Below are positions 58,756 through 64,000 of a stretch of 64,000 nt of DNA, in pieces. The number at the start of each line of letters is the position of its first letter. Position 1 is the stretch's first letter. Position numbers and translations under genes: made by a program. The notes beneath the pieces were generated by a model. It was given only the letters and a program-made list of their open reading frames with translations, ran no database searches and was not told the DNA's origin. The DNA lies in the NCBI GenBank assembly GCA_032622095.1, contig CP136067.1, positions 136,155,990-136,219,989 of the forward strand. The letters run 5' to 3'. This DNA is from Siphonodentalium dalli (Eukaryota > Mollusca > Scaphopoda > Gadilida > Siphonodentaliidae).

Positions 58756-59960
58756 TCTATCTATCTATACTATATATTTTGAGACTTCGTATATATGTGT
58801 GTGTGTGTGTGTGTACTTCATAGAATCCAAAACGCGTGTAAAGATTGAGCTCAAACTTCCTATGTAAGTGTCAAATCGCACCGACACGACCGTGGTCAAG
58901 GTTTAGAGAAGCTCAGAGCACCCGTTCTCCAATCTCAAATCACCGCAAAGGCACGGCGGGGGTTAATCAAGTGATTATTTAGTGAGCGTTTGTTTTTGAC
59001 GCATCTCTATAAAGAGCGTCTGTTTGCCATTCAACGTTATTTGCATCTGCAGAGAGATATACGGAACATACATTAAATTTAAAAAACATTTGTTTCTGAC
59101 CAACCCTGCGAGCACGGATGGCGCGCTTTGTTTTTACAGTATATAGTTATATACCGAAATCATCCCAGATAATCACGAATATAGCATCAGATTTCTCCCC
59201 AGATATATCGTTATAAAGCTACTGGAATCTGCCAATCTACGGGAAATTCCAGGGAATGCCGATTGAGCTCAAACTTGCTACCCACGTTAAGTGTCATATA
59301 TATGAGTGTGTCCTTTATAGACTCGAACCGATTGAGCTCAAACTTGCTAAATAAGAAAATAGCCCCCAAGCCGTAAATATCAACAACAACGATATTGCTA
59401 CCTACGAGGAGCAACGTTATTAGCATCTGCAGAATTATGCAGAGAGAAAGTGCTTTCCTATTTTTAGAACGCAACACATGTTTACGTCGCGTTGGTGATT
59501 GAGGTTCACAACGGGGTTAATTGACTGTCCGCTCTTTGCGACGATGAGGTTCACGGCGGGGACTATTGACCAACACTCACAATTTCGTCTTTTGCATCAG
59601 ATGCCAACACCTCGACCGATCGGGACGAAACTTGGTACGTGAGTGTAGTTTGACCAGGTGGTCGTCGCTGTCGTATTGGCGAGCCCGTATTGGCATGCGC
59701 AGACGAGATATCGGAAACGGGTGGAGCTATCGACTTGAAATTTGGTATGTGAATGTATCTTGCGCCGGGTACACATTTTATCGGGTCGCCGAGCCCGTGC
59801 GACGCCAGCTTCGCGCATGCGCAGACCAGATCTCGGAAACGGGTGGAGCTACCGGGTACAAATTTTTCTTATTGAAACGCGTGGAGCTAAAAATTAAAAA
59901 TATATATATAAAAAAATGTCATGTTTCGGACAAGCCGCCGGTGGCGGGCTAACCTGCTAG
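58756..59960 (+). mobile_element. Non-autonomous Helitron B (array unit 2, subtype 1)
   Basis: Starts TCTATCTATCTATACTATAT directly after unit 1. It contains a (GT)n tract, AATCCAAAACGCGTGTAAAG, the subtype-1 core TTGACGCATCTCTATAAAGA and two AGATCTCGGAAACGGG-type 122-bp units. It ends with hairpin GCCGCCGGTGGCGGGC, TAACCTG and CTAG (59957-59960). Confidence 0.75.
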
Positions 59961-61121
59961 TCTATACTATATATTTTGAGACTTCGTATATATGTGTGTG
60001 TGTGTGTGTGTACTTCATAGAATCCAAAACGCGTATACAGATTGAGCTCAAACTTCCTATGTAAGTGTCAAATCGCACCGACACGACCGTGGTCGTGGTT
60101 TAGAAAAGCTCAGAGCACCCGTTCTCCAATCTCAAATCACCGCAAAGGCACGGCGTGGGTTAATCAAGTGATTATTTAATGAGCGTTTGTTTTTGACGCA
60201 TCTCTATAAAGAGCGTCTGTTTGCCATTCAACGTTATTTGCATCTGCAGAGAGATAAACGGAACATACATTAAATTTAAAAAACATTTGTTTCTGACCAA
60301 CCCTGCGAGCACGGATGGCGCGCTTTGTTTTTACAGTATATAGTTATATACCGAAATCATCCCAGATAATCACGAATATAGCATCAGATGTCTCCCCAGA
60401 TATACCGTTATAAAGCTAATGGAATCTGCCAATCTACGGGAAATTCCAGGGAATGCCGATTGAGCTCAAACTTGCTACCCACGGGAAGTGTCATATATAT
60501 GAGTGTGTCCTTTATAGACTCGAACCGATTGAGCTCAAACTTGCTAAATAAGAAAATAGCCCCCAAGCCGTAAATATCAACAACAACGATATTACTAAAT
60601 ACACGTTTTCGGCAATGTGAGAGTTTTCGGGGAGCCGTGATGCCAACAACAACGACCCGAAGCCCTGAATGCCAACAACAGATTCAATGCAATGTTATCT
60701 ATTATGCAGAGAGACGACATTACGACGGGTACGGCAGACTCAAAATATTATGCAGACAGATTTCCCGACGGGAAGCGTTTGTTTTAAATTCAATGCAATG
60801 TTATCGTAGAGAGATTTCACGAAACAAAGAATGCGTTGTCTGTCGTTCCTAGGAAGGGGGGATTTCTACGGGTAAATTTTTCCGCCAGAAACAAAAAAAT
60901 TAATTAAAACAATTTACAATTTAATTAAAACAATATAAAATTAAAAAAAATTAACAATAAAAAAACAATTCAGAAACAAAATATATTGAATTTAAAAAAC
61001 ATTAAATTCATATTCAAAAATAAAAAACCAAAATAAATAAAAACAAAATAATTACAAAAATGTCATGTTTCTGAAACAAAGCCATGGGACGAATGCCGCC
61101 AGTGGCGGGCTAACCTGCTAG
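59961..61121 (+). mobile_element. Non-autonomous Helitron C (array unit 3, subtype 1)
   Basis: Starts TCTATACTATATATTTTGAG immediately after CTAG of unit 2. Subtype-1 core as in B, then an A-rich stretch of AATTAAAACAATTTA-type repeats instead of the 122-bp units. Ends GCCGCCAGTGGCGGGC, TAACCTG, CTAG. Confidence 0.75.
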
Positions 61122-62016
61122 TCTATCTATACTATATATTTTGAGACTTCGTATATATGTGTGTATGTGTGTGTGTGTGTACTTCATAGAATCAAAAACG
61201 CGTGTACAGATTGAGATCAAATTTCGTATGTAAGTGTAAAATACCACCGACACCGCCGTAGTCGTGTTTTCGAGAAGCTCTGAGCACCCTTTATCCACTC
61301 CCAAATCACCGCAAAGGCACGGTGGGGGGGGGGGGGGGGGGGGGGTTAAGGCAAAAACGCTCTTTATCTATACCTTATACGGAGGTTTTAACAATTAACG
61401 CTCTTTATTGCAATGGACGTGGCTAAACGATACCCCATGCGTCCGATGCGGATTCCAATGGACGTGGCTAAACGACTGACCCCATGCGTCCGAAATACGG
61501 ATGCGGACGAAATGCAACTAAAAAGTCAGAATTGATCTAAGTGCTCGAAATATTATGCAGAGGGATTTCACGACGGGATTAATTGACTGTCCGCTCTGAA
61601 GTTTAGGACGGGGAGGACGGGTACCATGAATTAACTCATTGAAAAACAAAGAATGCGTTATCTCGCAAACGGGTGGAGCTATCGACTTGAAATTTGCTAT
61701 GTGAATGTATCTTGCCCCGGATACAAAATTTATCGGGTCGCCGAGTCCGTGCGACGCCAGCTTCGCGCATGCGCAGACGAGATCTCGGAAACCGGTGGAG
61801 CTATCGACTTGAAATTTGGTATGTGAATGTATCTTGTCCCGGGTACGAATTTTATCGGGTCGCCGAGCCCGTGCGACGCAAGCTTCGCGCATGCGCAGAC
61901 CAGATCTCGGAAACGGGTGGAGCTATCGACTTGAAATTTGGTTAAATTAAAAAAATGTCATGTTTCTGAAACAAAGCCATGAGACGAATGCCGCCAGTGG
62001 CGGGCTAACCTGCTAG
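61122..62016 (+). mobile_element. Non-autonomous Helitron D (array unit 4, subtype 2)
   Basis: Head as in the other units, then a G-run and the subtype-2 core with two CGCTCTTTAT motifs and a duplicated AATGGACGTGGCTAAACGA. It then has 122-bp units spaced 61780/61902. Ends with the same GCCGCCAGTGGCGGGC hairpin and CTAG at 62013-62016. Confidence 0.75.
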
Positions 62017-63086
62017 TCTTCTATCTATACTATATATTTTGAGACTTCGTATATATGTGTGTGTGTGTGTACTTCATAGAATCCAAAACGCGTGTACAGA
62101 TTGAGATCAAATTTCGTATGTAAGTGTAAAATCCCATCGACACCGGCGTAGTCGCGTTTTCGAGAAGCTCTGATCACCCTTTATCCACTCCCAAATCACA
62201 GCAAAGGCACGACGGGGGTTAATCAAGTGATTATTTAATGAGCGTTTGTTTTTGACGCATCTCTATAAAGAGCGTCTGTTTCCCATTCAACGTTATTCGC
62301 ATCTGCAGAGTTATACGGGAACGCAAACGTTATCGCTCGAAATTTATTTCCTGCGAGCACGGATGGCGCGCTTTGTTTTTACAGTATATACCTTCGGTAT
62401 ATACCGAAATCATCCCAGATAATCACGAATATAGCATCAGATTTCTCCCCAGATATACCGTTATAAAGCTACTGGAATCTGCCAATCTACGGGAAATTCC
62501 AGGGAATGCCGATTGAGCTCAAACTTGCTACCTACGGGAAGTGTCATATATATGAGTGTGTCCTTTATAGACTCTAACCTATTGAGCTCAAACTTGCTAA
62601 ATAAGAAATTAGCCCACAAGCCGTAAATATCAACAACAACGATATTACTAAATACTCGTTTTCGGCAATGTGAGAGTTTTCGGGGAGCCGTGATGCCAAC
62701 AACAACGACCAGAAGACAGATTTCCCGACGGGAAGCGTTTGTTTTAAATTCAATGCAATGTTATCGTAGAGAGATTTCACGAAACAAAGAATGCGTTGTC
62801 TGTCGTTCATAGGAAGGGGGGGGGGGATTTCTACGGGTAAATTTTTCCGCCAGAAACAAAAAAGTTTATTAAAACAATTTACAATTTAATTAAAACAATT
62901 TAAAATTAAAAAAAATTAACAATAAAAAAACAATTCAGAAACAAAATATATTAAATTTAAAAAACATTAAATTCATATTCCAAAATAAAAAACAAAAATA
63001 AATAAAAACAAAATAATTACAAAAATGTCATGTTTCTGAAACAAAGCCATGGGACGAATGCCGCCAGTGGCGGGCTAACCTGCTAG
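62017..63086 (+). mobile_element. Non-autonomous Helitron E (array unit 5, subtype 1)
   Basis: Starts TCTTCTATCTATACTATATA. Subtype-1 core and A-rich 3' part closely matching unit C. Ends GCCGCCAGTGGCGGGC, TAACCTG, CTAG (63083-63086). Confidence 0.75.
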
Positions 63087-63860
63087 TACTATATATTTTG
63101 AGACTTCGTATATATGTGTGTGTGTGTGTACTTCATAGAATACAAAACGCGTGTACAGATTGAGATCAAATTTCGTATGTAAGTGTAAAATCCCACCGAC
63201 ACCGCCGTAGTCGTGTTTTCGAGAAGCTCTGAGCACCCTTTATCCACTCCCAAATCACCGCAAAGGCACGGCGGTGGTTAAGGCAAGAACGCTCTTTATC
63301 TATACCTTATACGGAGGTTTTAACAAGTAACGCTCTTTATTGCAATGGACGTGGCTAAACGATACCCCATGCGTCCGATGCGGATTCCAATGGACGTGGC
63401 TAAACGACTGACCCCATGCGTCCGAAATACGGATGCGGACGAAATGCAACTAAAAAGGCAGAATTGATCTAAGAGCTCGAAATATTATGCAGAGGGATTT
63501 CACGACGGGATTAATTGACTGTCCGCTCTGAAGTTTAGGACGGGGAGGACGGGTACCATGAATTAACTCATTGAAAAACATAGAATGCGTTATCTCGCAA
63601 ACGGGTGGAGCTATCGACTTGAAATTTGCTATGTGAATGTATCTTGCCCCGGATACAAATTTTATCGGGTGGCCGAGTCCGTGCGATGCCAGCTTCGCGC
63701 ATGCGCAGACGAGATCTCGGAAACCGGTGGTGCTAACGACTTGAAATTTGGTATGTGAATGTATCTTGCCCCGGGTACGAATTTTATCGGGTCGCCGAGC
63801 CCGTGCGACGCAAGCTTCGCGCATGCGCAGACCAGATCTCGGAAACGGGTGGAGCTATCG
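63087..63860 (+). mobile_element. Non-autonomous Helitron F (array unit 6, subtype 2, 3'-less)
   Basis: Starts TACTATATATTTTGAGACTT (the TCTA prefix is lost). Core closely matches unit D, including the doubled CGCTCTTTAT and 122-bp units. It has no 3' hairpin or CTAG: the text GGTGGAGCTATCG runs straight into the next head at 63861. Confidence 0.7.
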
Positions 63861-64000
63861 TACTATATATTTTGAGACTTCGTATATGTGTGTGTGTGTA
63901 CTTCATAGAATCCAAAACGCGTGTACAGATTGAGCTCAAACTTCCTATGTAAGTGTCAAATCCCACCGACACGACCGTGGTCGCGGTTTAGAAAAGCTCA
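63861..64000 (+). mobile_element. Non-autonomous Helitron G (array unit 7, cut by window end)
   Basis: Head TACTATATATTTTGAGACTT, (GT)n, AATCCAAAACGCGTGTACAG and ATTGAGCTCAAACTTCC. The ACCGTGGTCGCGGTTTAGAA wording matches subtype 1 (B, C). Confidence 0.7.

Noticed and set aside
58299-63952. Frames such as REAGVARARRPDKIRTR and LRECILPRIRILSDRR
   Set aside because: They repeat with the 122-bp Helitron internal unit on both strands; no Rep or helicase motif.

Overview
The window reads as nuclear DNA of an invertebrate animal. It is AT-rich and gene-poor, and the coding remnants that can be read belong to metazoan families: a PAN/apple plus C-type-lectin protein, C2H2 zinc fingers, a FLYWCH/MULE transposase with a GT-AG intron, several LINE reverse transcriptases and a ZNF862-like exon. 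Abundant TACATGTA-type motifs, non-autonomous Helitrons in head-to-tail array and many short inverted-repeat elements would fit a mollusc or other lophotrochozoan. That placement is an inference; no species marker is visible. I see no bacterial operons, CRISPR arrays, rRNA or tRNA genes.

Layout. 1-404 is a ~30-bp minisatellite. 866-6060 holds the only intact host-like gene, a secreted PAN + C-type lectin (1395-2159, minus), and a broken paralogue of it (4478-5460, minus) interrupted by a 249-bp inverted-repeat element. Both have the same kind of degenerate tandem repeats upstream. 6061-13054 is non-coding apart from one frameshifted coding-like fragment (6864-7189) and a Harbinger-type element (8842-10088) filled with an 11-bp satellite.

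13055-43034 is a direct tandem duplication of a ~15-kb block (copy 1 13055-28066, copy 2 28067-43034). The copies differ at only about fifteen single-base sites that I could spot, plus a few small indels. Each copy carries a Tc1/mariner-type hairpin element, a short hairpin element, a ~1-kb foldback element, a Harbinger-type MITE, an inverted minisatellite array, a frameshifted zinc-finger pseudogene, a LINE 3'-UTR fragment, a local ~540-bp tandem duplication and a FLYWCH-MULE transposase gene stopped by one TAG codon. The right-hand breakpoint lies inside the reading frame of a minus-strand LINE (42848-45590), so copy 1 ends with only the LINE's 3' tail and copy 2 runs on into the rest of it.

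45591-58231 is a graveyard of transposons: a piggyBac-type MITE with a nested cruciform palindrome (46268-46652), a zinc-knuckle LINE fragment (47480-48010), a LINE with an inverted 5' part that looks twin-primed (50100-52321), another LINE 3' tail (52442-52810), a cluster of four CACGTG E-boxes (53148-53217), one ZNF862-like exon (55089-55375) and a foldback element whose arms carry YY1-like and ETS-like motifs (56402-57450). 58232-64000 is a head-to-tail array of seven non-autonomous Helitrons in two alternating subtypes, running off the window end.

Only the lectin gene appears able to make a host protein. Everything else is mobile-element biology: insertion, rolling-circle tandem growth, satellite expansion inside MITEs and one recent large tandem duplication. 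Coordinates of repeat edges are read by eye and may be off by a few bases.
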